DNA of 64,000 nucleotides from Nocardioides sp. HDW12B (lineage in GTDB: Bacteria > Actinomycetota > Actinomycetes > Propionibacteriales > Nocardioidaceae), in contig NZ_CP049867.1 in the NCBI RefSeq assembly GCF_011299595.1, positions 682,001 to 746,000 on the forward strand. Reading direction: 5' to 3'. Shown piece by piece: positions 47,556-55,591 of the stretch. Within the stretch, counting starts at the first letter, position 1, and each line of letters opens with the position of its first letter. Under the pieces are notes generated by a model, which was not told where the DNA came from, searched no databases, and saw only the letters and a list, made by a program, of their open reading frames with translations. The translations under genes and the position numbers were made by a program.

Positions 47556-49276
47556 GGGGTCAGTGTCTCAAGCCCCAGAGAACCGGCCAAATCGCCACGG
47601 ATCGCGTCCAGTCGTCCCGCGGCGGAGATGCGCGCGGCCTCCACCCCGTCCTCCACGTCGGCCTCCACGGCGACGACGACCTCGAGGTAGCACTTGAGCT
47701 TCGGCTCGGTCCCCGAGGGGCGTACGACGACCCGGGCACCGTCGGCGAGGGCGAACCGGAGACCGTCGGTGGGAGGCAGCCCGTCGGAGGGGCGGGTCAG
47801 GTCGTCGACGCGCTCCACGGCGAGCCCGCCGAGGGCGTCGGGGGGCGTCGCTCGCAGGCGCGCCATCGCGGCGCCGATGAGAGACAGGTCGCTGACGCGC
47901 ACGCTCAGCTGGTCGGTGGCGTGCAGCCCGTGCCGCCGCGCGATCTCGTCGAGCCGGTCCAGCAGGGTCAGCCCGTCAGCCTTCAGACGTGCGGCGAGGT
48001 CGAGGACCAGCAGCCCGGCGGAGATGCCGTCCTTGTCGGCCGCGACATGCGGGGCCACGCAGTAGCCGAGCGCCTCCTCGTAGCCGAACGCCAGGCCCGG
48101 CACCCGCCCGATCCACTTGAACCCGGTCAGCGTCTGCTCGTAGGGCTGGCCCGCGTCGGCGGCGATCCTGCCCAGCAGGCTGGAGGACACGATCGACGCG
48201 GCGTAGACGCCCTCACGGCCCGACCGCGCCAGGTGGTCGCCGAGCAGCGCGCCCAGCTCGTCGCCGCGCAGCATCCGCCACGGGTGCGGGCTGTCGGGGG
48301 TGGGCACGCCCACCGCGCACCGGTCGGCGTCGGGGTCGTGGGCGACGATCAGGTCGGCGCGCTGCTGCTCGGCGAGGGCCAGCGCCAGGTCCATGGCGCC
48401 CGGCTCCTCGGGGTTGGGGAAGGCCACGGTCGGGAAGTCCGGGTCGGGCTCGGCCTGCTCGTCGACCGCGTGCGGGCGGGTGAAACCGGTGGCCTCGAGG
48501 ACGCGGCGCTGGATCGCACCGCCGACCCCGTGCAGCGGGGTGTAGACCGACACGACCTCCCGCGGACCGGCCGGGTCGAGCAGGGAGGCGACGGCGTCGA
48601 CGTACGCGCCGACGACGGAGTCGTCGAGCCTCTCGCCGGCGTCACCGCGCGGCACGTCCGCCAGCGGTCCGACCGCCGCGATGCGCTCGGCGATGCCGGC
48701 GTCGGCGGGCGGCACGATCTGGCTACCGTCGCCGAGGTAGACCTTGTAGCCGTTGTCCTGCGGCGGGTTGTGGCTCGCGGTGACCATCACGCCGGCGACC
48801 GCGCCGAGGTGGCGGATCGCGAAGGCCAGCACGGGCGTGGGCAGCGGCTCGGGCAGGACGAGCGCCCGGAAGCCGGCCCCCGTCATCACCTCGGCGGTGT
48901 CGCGGGCGAAGACGTCGGAGTTGCGGCGGGCGTCGTACCCGATGACGACGGAGGAGCCGGGGGCGCTGCCCGTGTCGCGCAGGTAGGCCGCCAGCCCGGC
49001 CGCCGCGCGGGTGACCACGACCCGGTTCATGCGCATCGGGCCGGCGCCCAGGGCGCCGCGGAGCCCGGCGGTGCCGAACTCCAGCGTCCCGGAGAACCGG
49101 TCGGCCAGGTCGGCGCGGGCTGCCTCGGCGGCGTCGCCGTCGCGAGCAGCGGCGTCGGTCAGCGCCTCCAGCTCGGCCCGGGTCTCGGCGTCCGGGTCCT
49201 CGGCGGCCCAGCGGCGGGCCCGGTCGAGCAGGTCGTCGGGGTGCTGCGGGGCCACGGCGGTCGGCTGGTCGGTCAC
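47552..49276 (-). CDS. Phospho-sugar mutase (phosphopentomutase-like)
   Basis: 574 aa. Alpha-D-phosphohexomutase superfamily: TASHNPPQDNGYK (active-site Ser), HDPDADRCAVGV (metal), EEALGYCVAPH (sugar-binding), and VRPSGTEPKLKCYLE (phosphate-binding). Length and motif set resemble PGM2-type enzymes that isomerise ribose-1-phosphate and deoxyribose-1-phosphate to the 5-phosphates, which deoC next door needs. GTG start at 49276, eight bases after TAGATT (minus, 49290-49285). Annotated in some genomes as PmmB; true substrate not shown. Confidence 0.9.
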   Translation of the reverse strand: MTDQPTAVAPQHPDDLLDRARRWAAEDPDAETRAELEALTDAAARDGDAAEAARADLADRFSGTLEFGTAGLRGALGAGPMRMNRVVVTRAAAGLAAYLRDTGSAPGSSVVIGYDARRNSDVFARDTAEVMTGAGFRALVLPEPLPTPVLAFAIRHLGAVAGVMVTASHNPPQDNGYKVYLGDGSQIVPPADAGIAERIAAVGPLADVPRGDAGERLDDSVVGAYVDAVASLLDPAGPREVVSVYTPLHGVGGAIQRRVLEATGFTRPHAVDEQAEPDPDFPTVAFPNPEEPGAMDLALALAEQQRADLIVAHDPDADRCAVGVPTPDSPHPWRMLRGDELGALLGDHLARSGREGVYAASIVSSSLLGRIAADAGQPYEQTLTGFKWIGRVPGLAFGYEEALGYCVAPHVAADKDGISAGLLVLDLAARLKADGLTLLDRLDEIARRHGLHATDQLSVRVSDLSLIGAAMARLRATPPDALGGLAVERVDDLTRPSDGLPPTDGLRFALADGARVVVRPSGTEPKLKCYLEVVVAVEADVEDGVEAARISAAGRLDAIRGDLAGSLGLETLTP

Positions 49277-49364
49277 GGCAGACCAATCTAGACCCCGCCC
49301 ACCCCCTCCCCGCGAGACGTCGGTCGTGCCGGCGCCAGACGCCAGTAGGGCCGGCGCGGGAGTG

Positions 49365-50174
49365 TCAGCGCTTGCGCGCGGTGAAGACCGGGGTCTCGCG
49401 GCGGAAGGCCGCCTCGCGGGCGATGCGGGTGTTGGCGTTGACCAGGAGCGCGAGCTGCTCGGCGCGCTCGCGGGCGAAGGTACGGCGCGGCGTGCTGGTC
49501 CAGGTGTCGTTGAAGAGCCGCTTCGCGGCGGCGATGGCGTCGGGCGACCGGGACTTGAGCTTCTGGGCCAGCGCGTCGGCCTCGACGAGGGGGTCGGCCG
49601 CGAGCTGGGTGACGAGCCCGTAGTCGCGGGCCTGCTCGCCCGAGAAGGTGTCGCCGGTCATCGTCAGCAGCTTGGCGGTGTCCATGCCGACCACCTCGGC
49701 CAGGCTGCGGATCCCGGACATGTCGGGGATGAGGCCCCACTTGGCCTCGAGGACCGACCACTGCGCGTCGGGGGTGGAGATGCGGAAGTCCGCGCCGAGC
49801 GCGAGCTGCACCCCGCCGCCGTAGCAGTGGCCCTTGATCGCCGCGATGACCGGCACCGGCAGCCGGCGCCAGCCCCACGCGGCCTCCTGGAAGGTGTTGG
49901 TGCCGCGCAGTGGGGCGGGCACGAAGGTGCGGGCGATGCGCGCGGGGTTGCGCATCGCGGAGGCGAAGTCGAGGCCGGCGCTGAAGGACTCGCCCGCGCC
50001 GGCGAGGATCACCGCGCGCAACGACCGGTCCTGGCGCAGCCGCTTCGAGACCGCGACCAGCTCGCCGAGCATGTCCAGCGTCAGCCCGTTGAGCTTGTCG
50101 GGCCGGTCGAGCCACACCTGGGCGACGCCGTCGTCGATGGTGCAGGTGATGTTGTGCGCGCTGGAGCTCGTCAT
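49365..50174 (-). CDS. Crotonase (enoyl-CoA hydratase/isomerase) family protein
   Basis: 269 aa. Oxyanion hole pairs AGAGESFSAGLDF and KGHCYGGGVQLALGADFRI. One catalytic Glu position (in the second motif) is not Glu, so the reaction is uncertain. The ATG is exactly six bases after the TAGGCT -10 (minus strand, 50186-50181), so the mRNA should be leaderless. It stands between the phosphosugar mutase and the purine phosphorylase genes without an obvious role in nucleoside metabolism. Confidence 0.9.
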   Translation of the reverse strand: MTSSSAHNITCTIDDGVAQVWLDRPDKLNGLTLDMLGELVAVSKRLRQDRSLRAVILAGAGESFSAGLDFASAMRNPARIARTFVPAPLRGTNTFQEAAWGWRRLPVPVIAAIKGHCYGGGVQLALGADFRISTPDAQWSVLEAKWGLIPDMSGIRSLAEVVGMDTAKLLTMTGDTFSGEQARDYGLVTQLAADPLVEADALAQKLKSRSPDAIAAAKRLFNDTWTSTPRRTFARERAEQLALLVNANTRIAREAAFRRETPVFTARKR

Positions 50175-50230
50175 GGGACCAGCCTAGGCGCCCGCCCTGC
50201 CGGACGGCCCTCGCCTGGCGGGTCGCGGCC

Positions 50231-51070
50231 TCAGACGCGGGGGAGCACCGCGGCGAGCAGCTCGCCCATGCGGGTGGCGGCGGAGCGTCCGGCCTCGAGG
50301 ACCTCCTCGTGGTTCAGCGGCTCCCCGGTCATCCCGGCGGCGGCGTTGGTGACCAGCGACATGCCGAGCACCTCGAGCCCTGCCTGGCGCGCGGCGATGG
50401 CCTCCAGCGTGGTCGACATCCCGACCAGGTCGCCGCCGATGGTGCGGATCATGCGGATCTCGGCCGGGGTCTCGTAGTGCGGCCCGGGCAGCTGGACGTA
50501 GACGCCCTCGTCGAGGGTCGGGTCCACCTCGCGGCACATCTCGCGGAGCCGCGGGGAGTACAGGTCGGTGAGGTCGACGAACTCCGCGCCCTCGATCGGG
50601 CTGGTCGCCGTCAGGTTGAGGTGGTCGGAGATGAGGACCGGCGTGCCCGGCGCCCAGGCCGGGTCGAGGCCCCCGCAGCCGTTGGTGAGCACGACGGCGC
50701 GACAGCCGGCGGCCGCCGCGGTGCGGACGCCGTGGACGACGGGGCGCACCCCGAGGCCCTCGTAGAGGTGGGTGCGTCCCAGGAACACGAGCAGGTGCCG
50801 GTCGCCGGAGCGGATGGAGCGGATCGTGCCGGCGTGGCCCGCCACCGCGGGCGGGACGAACCCGGGCAGGTCGGTGCTGGAGATCTCGGCCGTCGCCTCG
50901 CCAAGCATCTCCGCGGCCGGCACCCAGCCGGACCCCATGACCAGGGCGACGTCGTGACGCTCGACGCCGGTCAGCTCGCGCAGCCGGTCGGCCGCGGCAC
51001 GGGCCAGTCCGGTCGGGTCGGTCGGGTCGGTCGGGTGCGCGTCGGTGGGGGTGGCGGGGGTGCTGGACAT
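50231..51070 (-). CDS. punA: Purine nucleoside phosphorylase
   Basis: 279 aa, trimeric PNP type. Splits inosine and guanosine (and deoxy forms) to base plus pentose-1-phosphate. [13 protein letters not shown] (phosphate loop), [31 protein letters not shown] and [11 protein letters not shown] (phosphate and base binding). Near-leaderless: TAGCCT at 51083-51078 (minus strand), seven bases before the ATG. The N-terminus has a short DPTDPT repeat. Fits the salvage pathway with add and the phosphosugar mutase. Confidence 0.95.
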   Translation of the reverse strand: MSSTPATPTDAHPTDPTDPTGLARAAADRLRELTGVERHDVALVMGSGWVPAAEMLGEATAEISSTDLPGFVPPAVAGHAGTIRSIRSGDRHLLVFLGRTHLYEGLGVRPVVHGVRTAAAAGCRAVVLTNGCGGLDPAWAPGTPVLISDHLNLTATSPIEGAEFVDLTDLYSPRLREMCREVDPTLDEGVYVQLPGPHYETPAEIRMIRTIGGDLVGMSTTLEAIAARQAGLEVLGMSLVTNAAAGMTGEPLNHEEVLEAGRSAATRMGELLAAVLPRV

Positions 51071-51135
51071 GCGCGTCAGGCTAGTCGAGCCGACGCCCGC
51101 CGTACGTCGTGGCCGGTGCGGCCCGCGGCCGGGGG

Positions 51136-51588
51136 TCAGAGGCCGCTGGAGCGGCAGGGCCGGCGTCGCAGGGCGTTGACGTAGTCGCCCGGGGCGTCGG
51201 CGGCCTCGGCGGCGTCGGCGAGGATCCCGAGGTAGGACGCCGACGGCATGCCGCCCTCGTAGGCGTCGAGCACGTAGGTCCAGGCGACGACCTCGCCCAG
51301 CATGGTCGCGATGCGGACCTGGATCTTGAGGTAGAGCCCGGTCGCGACGCTCTCCCAGTCGTCCATCTGCGCGACGTCCTCGTCGGTGACGTCGAAGACG
51401 GCGACGAAGACCTGCTCGAAGGGGTCCTCGACGATGGTGGCCAGGGAGCCGTCCCAGCCGTACTCCTCACCGCCGAACGTCAGTCGCCACCCCTGCAACC
51501 ACCCGGTGCTCTGCAGGGGGGAGTGGGGACACCGCTCCATCATGGTGCGGGGATCCATGTTGGGCCCGTAGGCGGCGTACAGCGTCAC
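51136..51588 (-). CDS. Gamma-glutamylcyclotransferase-like fold protein
   Basis: 150 aa. The N-terminal [18 protein letters not shown] corresponds to the YGSN loop that holds substrate in GGCT-type proteins; the family Glu is probably in the [14 protein letters not shown] segment. The C-terminus is short. The GTG start is seven bases after TACGCT (minus strand, 51601-51596). It lies between punA and lpdA, an order that resembles Rv3303c-Rv3307 in M. tuberculosis. Substrate unknown. Confidence 0.75.
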   Translation of the reverse strand: MTLYAAYGPNMDPRTMMERCPHSPLQSTGWLQGWRLTFGGEEYGWDGSLATIVEDPFEQVFVAVFDVTDEDVAQMDDWESVATGLYLKIQVRIATMLGEVVAWTYVLDAYEGGMPSASYLGILADAAEAADAPGDYVNALRRRPCRSSGL

Positions 51589-51649
51589 GGAGCGCAGCGT
51601 AGCGACCGGCGCGCCCGAGGGGGCCGGCGCGGATGGGATAGTGGGGCGC

Positions 51650-53044
51650 GTGACTCACGTGGCGATCATCGGTGGCGGACCCGGCGGCTACGAGGCGGCG
51701 CTGGTGGCCGCCCAGCTGGGGGCCCAGGTGACGCTCGTCGACAGCGACGGGATCGGCGGCTCGGCGGTGCTGACCGACTGCGTGCCCAGCAAGACCCTCA
51801 TCGCCACCGCCGAGGTGATGGCCGACCTCGAGGTCGCCGACGAGCTCGGCATCACCGTCCACGACGCCGAGGGCGACGTCGCCAAGCGGACCACCGTCGA
51901 CCTCGGGAAGGTCAACCGGCGCGTGCTGAGCCTGGCGCGCGCCCAGTCGCACGACATCGCCGAGCGTCTGGACCGCGACGGGATCCGCCGGGTCGCCGGG
52001 CGCGGGCGCCTCGACGGCACGCGCAGTGTGGTCGCCACCCTCGACGACGGCTCGGAGGAGCGCATCGAGGCCGACACCGTGCTCGTCGCCACCGGCGCCG
52101 CACCGCGCACGCTGCCCACGGCGCAGCCCGACGGCGAGCGCATCCTGACCTGGGAGCAGGTCTACGACCTCGAGGAGCGGCCCGAGCACCTGATCGTGGT
52201 CGGCTCCGGCGTCACCGGCGCCGAGTTCGCCGGCGCCTACAACGCCCTCGGCCTCGAGGTCACGCTCGTCAGCAGCCGCGACCGGGTGCTGCCGGGGGAG
52301 GACCCGGACGCCGCGGAGGTGCTCGAGGAGGTCTTCAAGCGCCGGGGCATGACCGTGCTCGGCAAGTCACGCATGGCGTCGGTGACCCGCGACGGCGACC
52401 GCGTCACGGTCGCGCTCGAGGACGGCCGCGAGGTGGTCGGCTCGCACTGCCTGCTCGCTCTCGGCTCGGTGCCCAACACCGCCGACATGGGCCTCGAGGA
52501 GGCCGGCGTGACGCTGGGCAAGGGCGGCTTCATCGAGGTCGACCGGGTCTCGCGCACCAGCGTGCAGGGCGTGTACGCCGCCGGCGACTGCACCGGCGTC
52601 TTCATGCTCGCCTCCGTCGCCGCCATGCAGGGGCGCATCGCCATGTGGCACGCACTGGGTGACGCGGTGTCGCCGCTCGACCTGAGCATCGTGTCCTCCA
52701 ACGTCTTCACCGCCCCCGAGATCGCCACGGTCGGCTGCTCGCAGAAGGCGGTCGACGAGGGCGAGATCGAGGTCGAGCAGGTCATGCTGCCGCTCGCCAC
52801 CAACGCCCGGGCCAAGATGCAGGGCGTGCAGGAGGGCTTCGTCAAGATGTTCTGCCGCCCCGGCACCGGGATCGTGGTCGGCGGCGTCGTCGTGGCGCCG
52901 CGAGCCAGCGAGCTCATCCACGCGCTGTCGATCGCGGTCGCCGAGAAGCTGACCGTCGACGACCTCGCCCTCACCTTCACCGTCTACCCGTCCATGAGCG
53001 GGTCGGTGGCCGAGGCGGCACGGCGCCTGCACCACGTGCGCTGA
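51650..53044 (+). CDS. lpdA: LpdA-type NAD(P)H quinone dehydrogenase flavoprotein
   Basis: 464 aa. FAD motif IIGGGPGGYEAALVAAQLGA, NAD motif VVGSGVTGAEFAGAYN, FAD-ribityl motif VYAAGDCTGV. The disulfide pair of lipoamide dehydrogenases is broken: GIGGSAVLTDCVPSK has one Cys instead of CxxxxC, matching the mycobacterial LpdA group that reduces quinones rather than lipoamide. GTG 51650 (start of THVAIIGGG) is favoured over GTG 51641 by spacing from the upstream GATAGT box. Divergent from the GGCT-like gene. Confidence 0.85.
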   Translation: MTHVAIIGGGPGGYEAALVAAQLGAQVTLVDSDGIGGSAVLTDCVPSKTLIATAEVMADLEVADELGITVHDAEGDVAKRTTVDLGKVNRRVLSLARAQSHDIAERLDRDGIRRVAGRGRLDGTRSVVATLDDGSEERIEADTVLVATGAAPRTLPTAQPDGERILTWEQVYDLEERPEHLIVVGSGVTGAEFAGAYNALGLEVTLVSSRDRVLPGEDPDAAEVLEEVFKRRGMTVLGKSRMASVTRDGDRVTVALEDGREVVGSHCLLALGSVPNTADMGLEEAGVTLGKGGFIEVDRVSRTSVQGVYAAGDCTGVFMLASVAAMQGRIAMWHALGDAVSPLDLSIVSSNVFTAPEIATVGCSQKAVDEGEIEVEQVMLPLATNARAKMQGVQEGFVKMFCRPGTGIVVGGVVVAPRASELIHALSIAVAEKLTVDDLALTFTVYPSMSGSVAEAARRLHHVR

Positions 53045-53167
53045 CGACGCTCCCCACAGCGCAGGGACCCTGCCCGCCCCGGCCTCGGGGCGGTCGCTCC
53101 GGCCTGTCCGGCCGGGGATCGCCTAGTCAAATCCAGGCGCTTTGTCACGCAGGCGCGCCGAAGTGCT

Positions 53168-53173
53168 TATGCT
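53168..53173 (+). promoter_or_regulatory. -10 box of the SpoIID gene
   Basis: TATGCT with a leader of about 36 nt. A -35-like TTGTCA lies at 53142 with 20-bp spacing, which is long. The 171-bp gap also has two GC-rich hairpins (near 53070-53090 and 53098-53115) that may end lpdA transcription. Confidence 0.35.
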
Positions 53174-53215
53174 CGCTGAGTCACTCCAGTCACACGACTC
53201 ACACCCGGAGCCCGC

Positions 53216-54478
53216 ATGCGTCTGTCGTCCCTCGTCCTGGCCAGCGCCGCGCTGATGGTTCTGCCGACCCTGCCGGGGCTCGTCGACGGAGGCGGCTCCG
53301 CCTCGGCGATGACCGGCACTGCCGACCGCGGCACCGCGAGCGCCAGCCGGGTCGCGGTCAGCCAGAGCTACCCCGTGCCCGGCTCGGGGCGCTACACCGT
53401 GCGTGGCCACGGCTACGGCCACGGCCACGGGATGTCGCAGTTCGGCGCCCAGGGCGCCGCGCTGAAGGGCCTGCGGCACGAGGAGATCCTCCGGTTCTAC
53501 TACCCGGGCACCGAGGTGGGGACCGCGCCGAAGAAGGTCCGGGTGCTCATCACCGGTGACACGAGCTCCGACCTCGTCGTGGTGCACCAGGACGCGCTCC
53601 AGCTGCGCGACCGCGGAGCGGGCACGACGTACGACCTGCCCGACAACGTCGGGGCCACCCGCTGGCGGGTCGACGTCGGCTCGGGCAACAGCGACGTCGT
53701 CGACTACTGGACCGGCAGCACCTGGCGGCGCTGGCAGCCGGGCGGACGCGCGGCGCTGGTCGGCGAGGGCGAGTTCCGCACCGACGGCCGCCCGATCACG
53801 CTGGTCAAGCCGAGCGGCACCACGACGTACCGCGGCTGGCTGCGCGCGGCGCGGCCCAGCCCGAGCTCGACCAGCCGCGACACCGTGAACGTCGTGGCGA
53901 TGGACGACTACGTCAAGGGCGTGGTGCCGTCGGAGGTCTACACCTCCTGGCACGCGCAGGCGCTGCAGGCGCAGTCGGTGGCCGCGCGCACCTACGCGAC
54001 CTTCGAGCGTGCCTACTACGCCGACCGGTACTACCAGATCTGCGACACCAGCTCCTGCCAGGTCTACGGCGGGGTCGACAAGGAGGTGGCGAGCACCAGC
54101 GCCGCCGTCGAGGCGACCGCCCGCAAGATCCTGACCTACCGGGGCGCCCCGGCGTTCACGCAGTTCTCCTCCAGCTCTGGCGGCTGGACCTCGGCGGGCT
54201 CGAAGCCCTACCTGGTGGCGAAGGCCGACCCCTACGACGACCACCCCGGCAACATCGTCCACGACTGGTCGGTCGCGCTGACCGCGAGCCGGATCCAGGA
54301 CCGCTACCCCTCGATCGGGCGGCTGCAGCGCATCCACGTCACCGCCCGTGATGGCAACGGCGAGTGGCGCGGCCGCATCCTCACCCTCGTCCTCGACGGC
54401 AGCCGCACCAACGTCACCATCTCCGGCGACACCTTCCGCTCCGCCTTCGGTCTCCGGTCCACCTGGCTGACCTTCTGA
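53216..54478 (+). CDS. SpoIID/LytB domain exported protein
   Basis: 420 aa. N-terminal signal (LSSLVLASAALMVLPTL). SpoIID domain: GHGYGHGHGMSQFGAQGAALKG, ILRFYYPGTE, then VVAMDDYVKGVVPSEVYTSW and ALQAQSVAARTYATF near residues 225-260. In sporulating Firmicutes SpoIID is a peptidoglycan lytic transglycosylase; in actinobacteria its homologues are common and probably act on cell wall, though I cannot confirm activity. It is immediately followed by an 84-nt palindromic element. Confidence 0.87.
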   Translation: MRLSSLVLASAALMVLPTLPGLVDGGGSASAMTGTADRGTASASRVAVSQSYPVPGSGRYTVRGHGYGHGHGMSQFGAQGAALKGLRHEEILRFYYPGTEVGTAPKKVRVLITGDTSSDLVVVHQDALQLRDRGAGTTYDLPDNVGATRWRVDVGSGNSDVVDYWTGSTWRRWQPGGRAALVGEGEFRTDGRPITLVKPSGTTTYRGWLRAARPSPSSTSRDTVNVVAMDDYVKGVVPSEVYTSWHAQALQAQSVAARTYATFERAYYADRYYQICDTSSCQVYGGVDKEVASTSAAVEATARKILTYRGAPAFTQFSSSSGGWTSAGSKPYLVAKADPYDDHPGNIVHDWSVALTASRIQDRYPSIGRLQRIHVTARDGNGEWRGRILTLVLDGSRTNVTISGDTFRSAFGLRSTWLTF

Positions 54479-54490
54479 GGAGCGCCCGGG

Positions 54491-54574
54491 TGTCGGTTTC
54501 ACTAGGTACCTAGTGAAACCGGCGCTTCCCGAGCGAAGCATCACTCGGGAAGCGCCGGTTTCGTGCGGGAAGCA
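54491..54574 (+). repeat. 84-nt palindromic unit A (left of the methyltransferase gene)
   Basis: Begins TGTCGG, 12 bases past the SpoIID stop. Two hairpins: P1, a perfect 26-nt palindrome with a GGTACC centre (54495-54520; arms GGTTTCACTAGGT), and P2, GGCGCTTCCCGAG (54521-54533) with CTCGGGAAGCGCC and then GGTTTC. P2 can alternatively pair the GAAACC of P1 with the downstream GGTTTC, making competing structures. It is the reverse complement of unit B (55502-55585) at 81 of 84 positions. Confidence 0.9.
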
Positions 54575-54602
54575 CGGGCCCCCGCCGTACGCCGGACGGG
54601 GC

Positions 54603-54608
54603 TACCGT
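54603..54608 (+). promoter_or_regulatory. -10 box of the methyltransferase gene (leaderless)
   Basis: TACCGT exactly six bases before the ATG at 54615. It lies between unit A and the gene, so the element carries or abuts the promoter. Confidence 0.45.
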
Positions 54609-54614
54609 CGAGGC

Positions 54615-55460
54615 ATGACAGCTCCCGGAGGCTCCGAGGACTACCGCGTCGTCAACCGTGCCAACTGGGACGACCGTGCTCCCGCCCACGCCGCGTCGCC
54701 CGACTACGCCGTGCAGCGCTTCCTCGACGACGCCGAGTTCGTCTCCGACGTCGTGCGGTTCGACCTGCCGCGGCTGGGGTCCGTCGCGGGCCTGCGCGGC
54801 GTCCACCTGCAGTGCCACATCGGGACCGACACGATCTCGCTGGCCCGGCTCGGCGCCGACATGACCGGGCTGGACTTCAGCGGCGCCTCGTTGGCGCAGG
54901 CGCGCGAGCTGGCACGTCGTACCGGCGCGGACGTCGACTTCGTCGAGTCCGACGTCTACGAGGCGGCGGAGGTCCTCGGCGAGGGTGGGTTCGACCTCGT
55001 CTTCACCGGCATCGGCGCGCTCTGCTGGCTCCCCGACGTACGGCGCTGGGCCGCCGTCGTGCGCCGCCTCCTGCGCCCGGGTGGTCGCCTGTTTCTGCGC
55101 GAGGGGCACCCGATGCTGTGGTCGCTGGCCGACGTCGGGCCGGACGGGCGGCTGGTCGTGGAGCACCCCTACGTCGAGCGGGCCGAGCCCACGGTGTGGG
55201 ACGAGGACGGCACCTACGTCGAGACGGACGTCGCGTTCGTCCACAACCGCACCCTGGAGTGGAACCACGGCCTCGGCGAGGTGGTGGCCGCGCTGCTCGA
55301 CGAGGGACTGCGGCTGACGCAGCTGGTCGAGCACGACAGCGTGCCGTGGGACGCGTTCCCGGGCCACATGGAGCGCATCGGCGGCGGTGAGTTCCGCCTG
55401 GCCGACCGGCCCTGGCGGCTGCCGCACTCCTACACCCTGCAGGCCGTGCTCGGCGGCTGA
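54615..55460 (+). CDS. Class I SAM-dependent methyltransferase
   Basis: 281 aa. Methyltransferase_25/11-type core: LQCHIGTDTISLARLGADMTGLDFSG (motif I plus post-I Asp), DFVESDVYEA, FDLVFTGIGALCWLPDV, and LLRPGGRLFLREGHPM. The acceptor is unknown. ATG 54615 is fixed by the leaderless -10. The gene is alone, bracketed by units A and B, and not part of the SpoIID or carboxylase operons. Codon use resembles its neighbours, so recent import is not obvious. Confidence 0.9.
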   Translation: MTAPGGSEDYRVVNRANWDDRAPAHAASPDYAVQRFLDDAEFVSDVVRFDLPRLGSVAGLRGVHLQCHIGTDTISLARLGADMTGLDFSGASLAQARELARRTGADVDFVESDVYEAAEVLGEGGFDLVFTGIGALCWLPDVRRWAAVVRRLLRPGGRLFLREGHPMLWSLADVGPDGRLVVEHPYVERAEPTVWDEDGTYVETDVAFVHNRTLEWNHGLGEVVAALLDEGLRLTQLVEHDSVPWDAFPGHMERIGGGEFRLADRPWRLPHSYTLQAVLGG

Positions 55461-55501
55461 GGTCCGGGCCGGCCGGGCCCACGCGGCGTACTCCACGGGC
55501 C

Positions 55502-55585
55502 TGCTTCCCGCACGAAACCGGCGCTTCCCGAGCGAAACTTCGCTCGGGAAGCGCCGGTTTCACTAGGTACCTAGTGAAACCGACA
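55502..55585 (-). repeat. 84-nt palindromic unit B (right of the methyltransferase gene)
   Basis: Reverse complement of unit A with three changes. Its P2 stem is fully paired (17 bp, GGCGCTTCCCGAGCGAA with TTCGCTCGGGAAGCGCC), while A has lost the last few pairs. Its P1 half is seven bases past the stop of the carboxylase gene (which runs leftward), so in that gene's direction it is oriented like the copies after icd and SpoIID. Confidence 0.9.
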
Positions 55586-55591
55586 GGGGCC

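Noticed and set aside
54495-54520. A phage attachment or transposon end (perfect 26-nt palindrome)
   Set aside because: No integrase or transposase is nearby and the same element occurs right after icd in the direction of transcription, which fits a 3'-end element.
54513-54614. A 34-residue N-terminal extension of the methyltransferase (start at 54513)
   Set aside because: It would be read from the inverted repeat; the same peptide appears on the opposite strand from unit B, so it is a shadow. The leaderless -10 fixes ATG 54615.
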